Positions 1-8,652 of a stretch of 64,000 bases of DNA are shown here, in pieces. The notes below the pieces were generated by a model that saw nothing but the letters and a program-made list of their open reading frames with translations, had not been told where the DNA came from and ran no database searches. The first letter of the stretch is position 1. The number at the start of each line of letters is the position of its first letter. The stretch is from an uncultured Lachnospiraceae bacterium (GTDB lineage: Bacteria; Bacillota; Clostridia; Lachnospirales; Lachnospiraceae), in NCBI GenBank assembly GCA_947630805.1, contig CANRIV010000009.1, forward strand, positions 18,367 through 82,366, written 5' to 3'. Position numbers and translations under genes: made by a program.

Positions 1-105
1 ACCCAGTCTCTGGATAACATTCAATTTGCGAAAGACAGTCAATATACATACACTATGCTTTATAATGCTATCTCAGACACGATTGAGCAGGGTATTTGTA
101 AATAA
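1..105 (+). CDS. 3' end of a CDS truncated by the window edge (unknown product)
   Basis: Frame 1 is open from base 1 to TAA at 103-105 (TQSLDNIQFAKDSQYTYTMLYNAISDTIEQGICK*), followed by a strong hairpin terminator. Confidence 0.55.
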   Translation, partial: TQSLDNIQFAKDSQYTYTMLYNAISDTIEQGICK

Positions 106-150
106 AATCATATTAAATATTTATAATAGTTTCTGCCAAAAAATAATTAC

Positions 151-198
151 AAAATAAAAAGGAAATGTACGTTATCGCATACATTTCCTTTTTATTTT
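151..198. terminator. Bidirectional hairpin terminator between convergent genes
   Basis: 19-bp inverted repeat AAAATAAAAAGGAAATGTA (151-169) / TACATTTCCTTTTTATTTT (180-198), with A/T runs on both sides. Confidence 0.85.
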
Positions 199-2245
199 AT
201 GATTCTAATTCTTCCAGCCATTCTCTCACGCAGGCATCACTTGGCATACGCAAATCACCTCTTGGAGAAACGGCCACCGAGCCCACTTTTGGTCCATCAG
301 GCAGACAACTGCGTTTAAACTGCTGGGCAAAAAACCGCTGATAGAAGGTTTTTAACCATCGGGTAATTGTATTTCTGTCATACTGCTTAGAAAACGCCTG
401 TTGTGCCAAAAACAGCACTTTCTTTGGCGAATATCCAAATCTCAGTACGTAATAAAGGAAAAAATCATGGAGTTCATAAGGTCCTACCAGATCTTCTGTC
501 TTCTGTGATATTTTTCCATCTTTTGGAGGCAGCAGTTCCGGACTGACCGGTGTATCCAGAATATCATTCAGAATATCCGATAATCTCTGCTCTTTACACA
601 TATCAGAAAAGCATTTTACCAGATGTCGCACTAAAGTTTTCGGCACTCCGGAATTTACGCCATACATGGACATATGATCTCCATTGTAAGTAGCCCATCC
701 AAGAGCCAGTTCTGACATATCTCCTGTCCCAATTACCATACCGTTGTATTCATTCGCCAAATCCATCAACAGATAAGTGCGCTGACGGGCCTGTGCGTTT
801 TCATACGTAATATCATGCTTTTCTATATCATGCCCAATCTGCTGCAGATGTAGTGTTACTGCCTCTGCTATATTGATTTCTTTCAATGTGCATCCAAAAG
901 TTTTTATCAATTCTACAGCATTGGAATATGTCCGGTCGGTCGTGCCAAACCCGGGCATAGTGACTGCCAGAATTCCTTTTCTTTCCAATCTTAAAGAATC
1001 AAAAGCTCTGACGGTAATCAACAGAGCAAGCGTCGAATCCAGTCCTCCCGATATTCCTATTACTGCATTTTGACATCCGGTATGCGAGAGGCGTTTTTTT
1101 AATCCTTCTGTCTGAATAGACAAAATCTCTTCGCACCGTTTTTCTCTCTCCCGCTCATTGGATGGAACAAAAGGCGCCGGATCAATTTTTCTCTGAAAAG
1201 GGACTGCTCTGTCTTCCAGTTCTATTTCAATTTCTTCATATTCTGTATTGGAATCCGGAAAAAATGTCGTCATCTTCTGTCGCTCTGCCGCCAGCCTGTC
1301 CAAATCAATATCAGCATATACCGTCTCATTTTGAAAACGTTCTGCCTCTGCCAAAATGGTCCCATTTTCCGCAATAATATTATGTGCTGCAAAAACCAGA
1401 TCCGTAGAAGATTCTCCTTCCCCTGCATCTGCATATATATAGGCAGAAAGTGTTCGGGCAGATTGTCCGGACACCAGATTCCTTCTATAGACATCTTTTC
1501 CCGTCGTCTCGTCACTTGCTGACAGATTCGCTATCACAGTTGCTCCTGCCAGTGCATATCCGGTACTTGGCGGATTTGGAGCCCATAAATCTTCGCAGAT
1601 TTCTACCGCAAATGTAAAGTTTTCAATGTTGACACACCGAAACAGCAGATTTGTTCCAAAGGAAATCGTCTGGCTGTCAAATTCTATTTCATCATCATAT
1701 TCATCATACTCATCATCGTATTCGTCCTTTTTTTTACCAGACTGCAGACGGAAATTTTTTATAATATAGGCCCCCCGTACAAACATATCTTCTTCCGTCT
1801 GTTTTTCCGAATAAGGAAGTTCTATTAGCCCGTCAATCTCTTTTCCGGAAGAAAAATGCCTTGCTTCATAAAACTCTGCATAGTTGGGAAGATACGATTT
1901 TGGCACAATTCCCATAATTTCACCGTCATACAACACAGCTGCCACATTATACAATTTTCCCTGATATTTCATTGGCAGCCCAACAATTGCAATCAGTTCC
2001 ATGTTGTTACTGTGCGGCAATATTATTTCCATCAGCACTTTTTTTGCATTTTCTAAAAGCGTGCTCTGCCAGAACAAATCCGATGCGGTATATCCCGTAA
2101 TGCACAACTCAGGAAATACGACAAGACTTGCTCCATTGTCATAAACCTCATCCATCTTACGGCATATTTCTTCAGCATTATGCTTACAATCTCCCACTTT
2201 TATTTTTGGCGTTGCCGCTGCAACTTTTACAAATCCGTGATTCAT
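197..2245 (-). CDS. nadE: Glutamine-dependent NAD+ synthetase (nitrilase glutaminase domain + NAD synthase domain); start likely at 2245
   Basis: Nitrilase motifs (VFPELCITGY, CEDLW) and the NAD synthase P-loop SGGLDSTLALL; C-terminal GSVAVSPRGDLRMPSDACVREWL. Confidence 0.93.
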   Translation of the reverse strand: MNHGFVKVAAATPKIKVGDCKHNAEEICRKMDEVYDNGASLVVFPELCITGYTASDLFWQSTLLENAKKVLMEIILPHSNNMELIAIVGLPMKYQGKLYNVAAVLYDGEIMGIVPKSYLPNYAEFYEARHFSSGKEIDGLIELPYSEKQTEEDMFVRGAYIIKNFRLQSGKKKDEYDDEYDEYDDEIEFDSQTISFGTNLLFRCVNIENFTFAVEICEDLWAPNPPSTGYALAGATVIANLSASDETTGKDVYRRNLVSGQSARTLSAYIYADAGEGESSTDLVFAAHNIIAENGTILAEAERFQNETVYADIDLDRLAAERQKMTTFFPDSNTEYEEIEIELEDRAVPFQRKIDPAPFVPSNEREREKRCEEILSIQTEGLKKRLSHTGCQNAVIGISGGLDSTLALLITVRAFDSLRLERKGILAVTMPGFGTTDRTYSNAVELIKTFGCTLKEINIAEAVTLHLQQIGHDIEKHDITYENAQARQRTYLLMDLANEYNGMVIGTGDMSELALGWATYNGDHMSMYGVNSGVPKTLVRHLVKCFSDMCKEQRLSDILNDILDTPVSPELLPPKDGKISQKTEDLVGPYELHDFFLYYVLRFGYSPKKVLFLAQQAFSKQYDRNTITRWLKTFYQRFFAQQFKRSCLPDGPKVGSVAVSPRGDLRMPSDACVREWLEELES

Positions 2246-2382
2246 GGTTTTCTCCCATCTTTCCGCTATTTTTTGATTTTTCTTGATTTTACCATTTAAT
2301 AAACGGCATGACAAGAAAGAGTTTTATATAAATTCCTATCATATAATAAATACAAAGAGCCGATATACACCGGCCCTTTGTA

Positions 2383-3150
2383 TTAACTACTGATAAATGT
2401 ATTATATCCTGCCATTCGCAGTTTTTGCTCCATCGCGACAGCATTGTCAAGATTTTCAAAATCTCCTACTTGTACTTTGTACAGGTCATCTGCAAAAATC
2501 ACCTTTACCGTATAACCCTGATTTTTCAATCGAACTGCCATATCATTTGCCAGCTGGCCATTGCGGAAAGCACCAACCTGTACACTATAGCTATTGACAT
2601 TTGCAGCAGTAACTCCTTCATCGTTTAGCGTGTCAATAATAGCATCTGCAATCGCCTGTGCAATCGCATCGAAATTCTGGTCGTGCAGCTGGTTATCTGT
2701 ATCAGAATTGATAAAGCCGGTCTCTATCAGCACCGCCGGCATTTTTGTCCTTTTGAGAACAACCAGATTTGGTCGCTCTACCACGCCCTTATCTTCAAAT
2801 CCCAGTGCAACCAGATTTTCATTAATATTTCTCGCTAATTCGGATTTTAATCCGGTATCATCGTAGACCAACGTCTGTACCCCATTGTACATATTGGCAG
2901 CCGGTGAAGAGTTTCTGTGAAAAGAGACAAACAAATCTCCTCCTGCGTTATTTCCTATTGTGGCTTTTTCGAATGGCGTATTATAAACATCTGTAGTCCT
3001 GGTGTATTCCACATCAAAACCTGCATTTTGCAGCAGTGTTCCCACTGCCATTGCCAAACTTAATACATCATCCTTTTCCTGTCTTCCGTTATATACAGCG
3101 CCCGGATCGGAGCCTCCATGCCCGGGATCTAAAATTATTTTGTAAGCCAT
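2383..3150 (-). CDS. N-acetylmuramoyl-L-alanine amidase (Amidase_3) with C-terminal SPOR domain
   Basis: IILDPGHGGSDPGA, SFHRNSS and ETGFINS motifs; C-terminal YSVQVGAFRNGQLANDMAVRLKNQGY...VQVGDF SPOR repeat. Confidence 0.92.
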   Translation of the reverse strand: MAYKIILDPGHGGSDPGAVYNGRQEKDDVLSLAMAVGTLLQNAGFDVEYTRTTDVYNTPFEKATIGNNAGGDLFVSFHRNSSPAANMYNGVQTLVYDDTGLKSELARNINENLVALGFEDKGVVERPNLVVLKRTKMPAVLIETGFINSDTDNQLHDQNFDAIAQAIADAIIDTLNDEGVTAANVNSYSVQVGAFRNGQLANDMAVRLKNQGYTVKVIFADDLYKVQVGDFENLDNAVAMEQKLRMAGYNTFISS

Positions 3151-3210
3151 AACTACCTGTTATTATTTTTATCATAATAACATATGCTTCTTAACACAAA
3201 ATAATTCTTA

Positions 3211-3534
3211 TTATTTCTTTGTTGTATTATTGCTGTCTGATTTATTTGTTTCGTCTGTATCATTCTTTTTTGTTTCGTTGTCGTCTCCATCTACATCATC
3301 GACAATATCGTCCACACCGCTTTCAATATCATCACCAATATCATCTACAACACCTTTATCATCTGAGCTGTTGCCGGCATTTTCCTGATTATCATCTCCT
3401 GCATTATCCTCCGTCATTGCTTCTGTCGTTACTTCTGTTGAAGCTTCTCCATCCTGATTGTTTTCACATGCCACAAAAGACAGAGACGCAATTACCAAAG
3501 TAAACACAAGTAAGTAATTTTTTAAACTTTTCAT
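3211..3534 (-). CDS. Small acidic low-complexity lipoprotein
   Basis: Lipobox-like signal (LSFVAC|ENN) followed by an Asp/Glu/Asn/Thr-rich tail; start likely MKSLKN at 3534. Confidence 0.75.
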   Translation of the reverse strand: MKSLKNYLLVFTLVIASLSFVACENNQDGEASTEVTTEAMTEDNAGDDNQENAGNSSDDKGVVDDIGDDIESGVDDIVDDVDGDDNETKKNDTDETNKSDSNNTTKK

Positions 3535-3617
3535 AATAAAATCCTCCAAATGCTATTTATTTTATTCGGTATGATTTTATTGTGCACAGTATATCCATTT
3601 TTTATTCAATAAAATTT

Positions 3618-4373
3618 TTAATCAATTACATCTGCCATATTGTACAGTCCGGGCGCTTTTCCGGTAAGAAACTTTGCTGCATCAATCGCACCCTTCGCAA
3701 ATATTGCTTTGGAATATGCTGTATGTTTGATTTCAATTACTTCGTCTGTTCCGGCATAAATGATTTCATGCTCTCCTACAATCGTACCTCCGCGTACCGC
3801 TGACAATCCGATTTCTTTCTTTTTTCTTTTTTCTCTCAATGTACTTCTGTCATAAGTATAGTCATATTCATTGTCCAACACCTGATTGATACAATCTGCC
3901 AGGGCCAGAGCCGTTCCACTCGGCGCATCTACTTTCTGATTATGATGTTTTTCTACAATCTCTATATCAAATCCTCTATCCGCCAATATCTCAGTAGCAA
4001 TCCGCAATAACTTCATCAATGTATTAATTCCCAAAGACATATTTGCAGAGCGGAGAATTGCCACTTCATTGCTGGCTGCATTAACTTTTTCCAACTGTTC
4101 TGCTGAAAGTCCCGTCGTACATAATACCACAGGGGTCTTCGTGCCGACCGCATATTCCAGCAAATCATCGATTGCTGAAGTAACTGCAAAATCAATAACC
4201 ACATCTGCTTTGACATCACATTCTTTTATTGAAGAAAATACCGGATATTCATTTGCCGTCTGAGTATAGGCATCTATACCGGCAACAATCTGCATTTCGT
4301 TCTCCGCCTCTATCAGATTTGTAACAACTCTTCCCATTTTACCGTTACATCCGTGCATTATTACATTTATCAT
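3618..4373 (-). CDS. dapB: 4-hydroxy-tetrahydrodipicolinate reductase
   Basis: VIMHGCNGKMGRVV nucleotide-binding motif; EKHHNQKVDAPSGTA motif; adjacent to dapA. Confidence 0.95.
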   Translation of the reverse strand: MINVIMHGCNGKMGRVVTNLIEAENEMQIVAGIDAYTQTANEYPVFSSIKECDVKADVVIDFAVTSAIDDLLEYAVGTKTPVVLCTTGLSAEQLEKVNAASNEVAILRSANMSLGINTLMKLLRIATEILADRGFDIEIVEKHHNQKVDAPSGTALALADCINQVLDNEYDYTYDRSTLREKRKKKEIGLSAVRGGTIVGEHEIIYAGTDEVIEIKHTAYSKAIFAKGAIDAAKFLTGKAPGLYNMADVID

Positions 4374-4419
4374 TTTACCCTCCGTATTGAAAGCCCTCTA
4401 TTGAAATCTGTATTACTTT

Positions 4420-5304
4420 TTAAAGAACTCCATAATTTTCCAATGCTTTTCTCAGTACTTCTTTATTAGCATCACTCAGTTCTGTCAATGGCGCCCTTAC
4501 CGGTCCTGCCTGATATCCCATCATATTCATCGCTGCCTTTACCGGAATTGGATTCACTTCACAGAAGAGTGCTCCAATCACATCAATCGCCTCTAACTGC
4601 AATTTCGTTGCTGTCTGTGTATCTCCATCCAGATATGCCTGTACCATATCATGCACTTTTTTCGGTGCAATATGTGACCAAACGGAGATAACACCTTTTC
4701 CTCCCAGAGAAAGTAATGGTAATACCTGATCATCATTTCCGGAATAGATATCAAGACATCCATCTGCCAATGCTGCCAGTTTTGCAACTGCGGAAATATT
4801 TCCGGATGCCTCTTTGATTGCCACTACATTTTTTACTTCTTTTGCAATCCGTACTGCTGTTTCCGGTTGAATCGTTGTTCCGGTCCTTCCCGGAATATTA
4901 TACATTATAATTGGAATACTAACCGCATCTGAAATTGCTTTGTAATATTGATACAAACCTTCCTGCGTTGCTTTATTATAGTAAGGAGTAACACAGAGTA
5001 ATGCGTCTGCCCCTACTTCTTCCGCTCTTTTTGAAATGTTGATTGCCTCTCTTGTACAGTTTGACCCCGTACCTGCAATAACCGGAACTCTTCCTGCCAC
5101 TTTTTCTACACAATATTTAATGGTAGCTACATGCTCCGCATCATCCATCGTAGATGCTTCTCCTGTCGTTCCACATACGATAATGGCATCTGTATGCCCG
5201 GCAATTTGGTCTTCAATTATTCTTCCAAATTCCTCAAAATTAATACTTCCATCTTCATTCATCGGTGTAATAATTGCAACACCTGCACCTGTAAAAATTG
5301 ACAT
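4420..5304 (-). CDS. dapA: 4-hydroxy-tetrahydrodipicolinate synthase
   Basis: GTTGEASTM, YNIPGRTG and VAIKEASGN motifs. Confidence 0.95.
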   Translation of the reverse strand: MSIFTGAGVAIITPMNEDGSINFEEFGRIIEDQIAGHTDAIIVCGTTGEASTMDDAEHVATIKYCVEKVAGRVPVIAGTGSNCTREAINISKRAEEVGADALLCVTPYYNKATQEGLYQYYKAISDAVSIPIIMYNIPGRTGTTIQPETAVRIAKEVKNVVAIKEASGNISAVAKLAALADGCLDIYSGNDDQVLPLLSLGGKGVISVWSHIAPKKVHDMVQAYLDGDTQTATKLQLEAIDVIGALFCEVNPIPVKAAMNMMGYQAGPVRAPLTELSDANKEVLRKALENYGVL

Positions 5305-5344
5305 TTACATTTCCTCCTAATTATTATGTATTTTCCGTTATCAA

Positions 5345-5380
5345 TAGTAAAAGGAGCTTACGCATAAGCTCCTTATAAGA
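5345..5380 (-). terminator. Riboswitch-associated intrinsic terminator upstream of dapA
   Basis: AAGGAGCTTA-CGCA-TAAGCTCCTT stem followed (minus strand) by TTTTACTATT. Confidence 0.8.
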
Positions 5381-5398
5381 ATTCAAATAAACCTTATA

Positions 5399-5557
5399 AG
5401 TAGCTCTCCATCCACTGATGACAGTCATAGGACTCTTAATCCTATGCCCAGGAAAAAATCTCCGGTAACCTTTTCCTTCGGCACTGCTTCCTTTCTGCTA
5501 TAATCATCTGCCTCCGGGGCATCTTATCGTATACTGATAAACAGTGCAACCTCTACT
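5399..5557 (-). ncRNA. Lysine (L-box) riboswitch aptamer
   Basis: Minus-strand AGAGGTTGCAC...GTGCCGAAGGAAAAG...CCTGGGCATAGG...GACTGTCATCAGTGG...GGAGAGCTACT matches the L-box core; located directly upstream of dapA with a downstream terminator. Confidence 0.92.
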
Positions 5558-5651
5558 ATTTATTAACTATATTTATAATAACACTGTCCCCTTACAGTGT
5601 CAAGCGCACACGTTTTTCACAAAATATTTTATATATTTTTTGTCCGCAATT

Positions 5652-5745
5652 ATAGGATGACCGTTTCAAAACTTTGCTCCGCAAAGCACGCTCCTAAAGG
5701 AGCTGGTCAAATACGAATATGAAACACTTAATGTGTTTCATATTC
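5652..5745. repeat. Cluster of small hairpins downstream of the first GH128 gene
   Basis: CTTTGC-TCC-GCAAAG, GCTCC-TAAA-GGAGC, and a 13-bp perfect stem GAATATGAAACAC (5715-5727) / GTGTTTCATATTC (5733-5745). Confidence 0.6.
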
Positions 5746-5751
5746 TATAAA

Positions 5752-5785
5752 ATATGCAGTTACATTTATAAATGTAACTGCATAT
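5752..5785 (-). terminator. 34-bp perfect palindrome, probable terminator/RNA 3' stabiliser of the GH128 operon
   Basis: ATATGCAGTTACATTTA|TAAATGTAACTGCATAT immediately downstream of the stop of the 5789-7042 gene, followed on the minus strand by ATTTTATAG. Confidence 0.65.
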
Positions 5786-5788
5786 CAA

Positions 5789-7042
5789 TTATTGTATAAT
5801 ATCTTTTTCTGAGTTAAGCTCCCGGACATCGGTTTTATTTTTATCGTATCCATCCGGCATTCCCAGTTTCTGATATAAATATCCAAGCTGCGTAATCTTC
5901 CCCGTATAATGATTTAACAGCGCGGATCCTCCGTTTTTATAGTCGGTCGGACTAAAAGAAAACCAGGCATAACGCTCTACATATTCTCTCTTATCCAGTT
6001 CCGGAATAACACCCTTCATATATCCGATAACTGACTGTCGCTGCTGTTCATCTCTTCCCGGATCGCCGCTGATAGCAAACTCCGTAATCCAGATTGGCTT
6101 GTGATACATCTCCCACGTTTCATCAATCAAATCCAAAAACGCCTGAACACCTTCCTCATTATACCAGTTCCAATAATGATGTACCGGTATAAAGTCCACA
6201 TCCATTTTGTTTTCTTTCATCTGCTCCATAAATGGCTGAAACCATTCCTTCGACCATGGCGGTAAAAGAGCCGTTGCCGGAGAGCCCACCAAAAGCCCTT
6301 TATCCCTAAAAGCTTTCATGCCTTTTACAGCATTATCTACAGAAAGATTTGATTGTTCTTCCAAATCCGGCTCATTGAATGTCAAAAGATATTTATACCC
6401 CAATTTTGGCAGTATTTCCACTTCTTTTGCATCTGTAGGAGCCGTCGTCCACATCATCGGTACAAATTGAAGATTTCGGAAAGAAGTATAATTATGTTTG
6501 TACAGGGACCAGTTATAATACCATGATACTCCCCATTCTTCTGCATTCACGTTCTGAGCCATCTGTTTATTCATACAAAAGCCTTTTTTATTAACATAAA
6601 AAGGGGAAATGTCTGAATAAATTTTACTCCCATATTTCAAATCCGCTTCTACAAAAACCAGATGTCTGCTTACATCCACGACGTGATATTCACAGGTGGT
6701 CGTATTTCCATCTGTTTTTGCTATCTGTTTTCCATCGACATATATTTTATATTCCAGCACGTCTCCCATTTTCTTTGCGCTTTTCCATTGAATGGTCACG
6801 TACCCTGCGGGCTGTAAAGAGCCGGTCTGGGGTAAAACAATCGCAGTCTCCTTCCAGTTTTGTGCGTTGTTCCTTATCTTTTCAATACGGTTTTCCCCAT
6901 TTATTTTTACGGAAATAAAAATAGTTCCCGCCAGAAGCAATGCGGCCACCAGCAGAACGACAACAAGAATCAACTGTTTTTTTCTGCTGATTTTTCTTGA
7001 TTGTAATGCTAAATCTCTACTGACCTCTCTCGTTTCTTCCAT
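5789..7042 (-). CDS. Membrane-anchored GH128-like (Asl1-type) glycoside hydrolase with N-terminal Ig/FN3-like domain
   Basis: N-terminal TM segment (QLILVVVLLVAALLLAGTIF); GH128-like WYYNWSLY, FVPMMWTT, LLTFNEPDLE, IPVHHYWNWY, KPIWITEFAISG. Confidence 0.82.
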   Translation of the reverse strand: MEETREVSRDLALQSRKISRKKQLILVVVLLVAALLLAGTIFISVKINGENRIEKIRNNAQNWKETAIVLPQTGSLQPAGYVTIQWKSAKKMGDVLEYKIYVDGKQIAKTDGNTTTCEYHVVDVSRHLVFVEADLKYGSKIYSDISPFYVNKKGFCMNKQMAQNVNAEEWGVSWYYNWSLYKHNYTSFRNLQFVPMMWTTAPTDAKEVEILPKLGYKYLLTFNEPDLEEQSNLSVDNAVKGMKAFRDKGLLVGSPATALLPPWSKEWFQPFMEQMKENKMDVDFIPVHHYWNWYNEEGVQAFLDLIDETWEMYHKPIWITEFAISGDPGRDEQQRQSVIGYMKGVIPELDKREYVERYAWFSFSPTDYKNGGSALLNHYTGKITQLGYLYQKLGMPDGYDKNKTDVRELNSEKDIIQ

Positions 7043-7054
7043 ATTTTCTTTCCA

Positions 7055-8569
7055 CTATTTCACAACTTTTACTTTTTTAATTTTACTCCAAGGCCCATAT
7101 GTCTTTTTACCATTATTTTTTACATAAGCTCTTGCTTTTATATAATAACGTTCTTTCTTTTTTAATTTTTTCAATGTATAAGAAGCTTTGCCTACGTTTT
7201 TATTCCAGTATCCTCTCATTTTTTTATTGTCAGACCATCGAATCTGATATCCGGATACTTTTTTTATTTTTCGAAGCGTAATCTTAATTTTCTTTCCTTT
7301 GATATTCTTAGCAGATTTAATTTTTACTTTCTCCAGTTTTGTTACAACCGAGCCTGAATCTGAAGTATTACCATTACTACTGTTATTATTATTGTTGTTG
7401 TTACTATTATTATTGCTTTCATTATTGTTACCGACAGGTACAAAAGCATTCGGATTGTAATCTGTTGTAGGATTTCCATAATTTACATAGGTGTTTCCTA
7501 ACTGAGTTAATTTTCCATTAGAATTTGTCCACAGTGCTGACGCACCATTACTCTCATCTGTGGTGTCAAAAGAAAACCAGGAATATCTCACGACATAATC
7601 TCTTTGATTTAATCCGTCAATCGCCGTTTTCATAAACTCTTCTACAGAATTTCTAGCCCATGTATTACTATACCCAAATCCGCTGACTGCAAATTCTGTA
7701 ATCCAGATTGGCTTGTGATACATATTGTAAGTTCCATCCACCACTTCTGTGAGAAAAGCGTTTGCTCCTGCCGCACCACTATATTTATCATAATAACAAT
7801 GTAATGGAATAAAGTCGACTGTACTCTGGTCAATTCCATTCATAAATGTACGAAACCACGTGCCGCTATTCCAAGATGGACTGAGTGCCGGTGCAGGCGC
7901 GCCAAGGTAATAATTATTTCCTAAAAATTTATTCCAATGATTCATCGCCGTATTTACATTAATATTGCTTCCACCTACATTATTGCCCATGTCCGGCTCG
8001 TTATATGCCAAAAGATATTTATAATTTGCTTTGGCAACAGAAGAAATACTGGATTCATTTCCTGTTCCCCAAATCATAGGGACATATTCTATCGCTTTAT
8101 AAGTAGACGAGCCAAACGGAGATGTTCCCCAATTATAATACCATCCCATATTCATCCGGTCCGGATACAGCCTGCTTCCCATCTGGGCGTTTACAGCTAA
8201 CCCCTTTTTTGTAATGCCAAACCTGACAACCGGAGTCACTATCGTTTTTCCGTCAGTAAATTCAGCCTGTACACAGGCAATATGATAATTTACTTTTGTT
8301 GTATAAATTTCATAAGAAAGTCCTGTAGTCGTCGTTTCAAGTTTTCCATCCACATATAACTTATAATTTTTTACCGTTCCCTGAGCCGAAGCGTCACTCC
8401 ATGTGATGTCCAGATGTCCTGCGGCTTTTAAACTTCCATTTGCCGGGCTGGTTACGACAAAAACGTTATCTGCACGGACCTCTTTTATGCTGCTCTTTTC
8501 CATAACAGTCATTGATAAGGTCATCATTACGGATAATAAAATTGCAATAATACTTTTTACCCTTTTCAT
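7055..8569 (-). CDS. Secreted GH128-like glycoside hydrolase, with Ser/Asn linker and Lys-rich FN3-like C-terminal module
   Basis: Signal peptide MKRVKSIIAILLSVMMTLSMTV; WYYNWGTS, LLAYNEPDMGN, KPIWITEFAVSG; linker NNESNNNSNNNNNNNSSNG; C-terminal GYQIRWSDNKKMRGYWNKNVGK...YYIKARAYVKNNGKKTYGPWSKIKKVKV. Start at 8569, downstream of the CCAGGAGG RBS. Confidence 0.85.
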   Translation of the reverse strand: MKRVKSIIAILLSVMMTLSMTVMEKSSIKEVRADNVFVVTSPANGSLKAAGHLDITWSDASAQGTVKNYKLYVDGKLETTTTGLSYEIYTTKVNYHIACVQAEFTDGKTIVTPVVRFGITKKGLAVNAQMGSRLYPDRMNMGWYYNWGTSPFGSSTYKAIEYVPMIWGTGNESSISSVAKANYKYLLAYNEPDMGNNVGGSNINVNTAMNHWNKFLGNNYYLGAPAPALSPSWNSGTWFRTFMNGIDQSTVDFIPLHCYYDKYSGAAGANAFLTEVVDGTYNMYHKPIWITEFAVSGFGYSNTWARNSVEEFMKTAIDGLNQRDYVVRYSWFSFDTTDESNGASALWTNSNGKLTQLGNTYVNYGNPTTDYNPNAFVPVGNNNESNNNSNNNNNNNSSNGNTSDSGSVVTKLEKVKIKSAKNIKGKKIKITLRKIKKVSGYQIRWSDNKKMRGYWNKNVGKASYTLKKLKKKERYYIKARAYVKNNGKKTYGPWSKIKKVKVVK

Positions 8570-8589
8570 TTTGCCTCCTGGTAAACAGT

Positions 8590-8618
8590 CATTGGGATAT
8601 GACACCCATATCCCAATG
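8590..8618 (-). other. Intercistronic hairpin without U-tract
   Basis: CATTGGGATATG (8590-8601) / CATATCCCAATG (8607-8618), 12-bp perfect stem between two GH128 genes. Confidence 0.7.
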
Positions 8619-8652
8619 AACAATTTTCATTACTATTTTCAATGTTCCGCTA

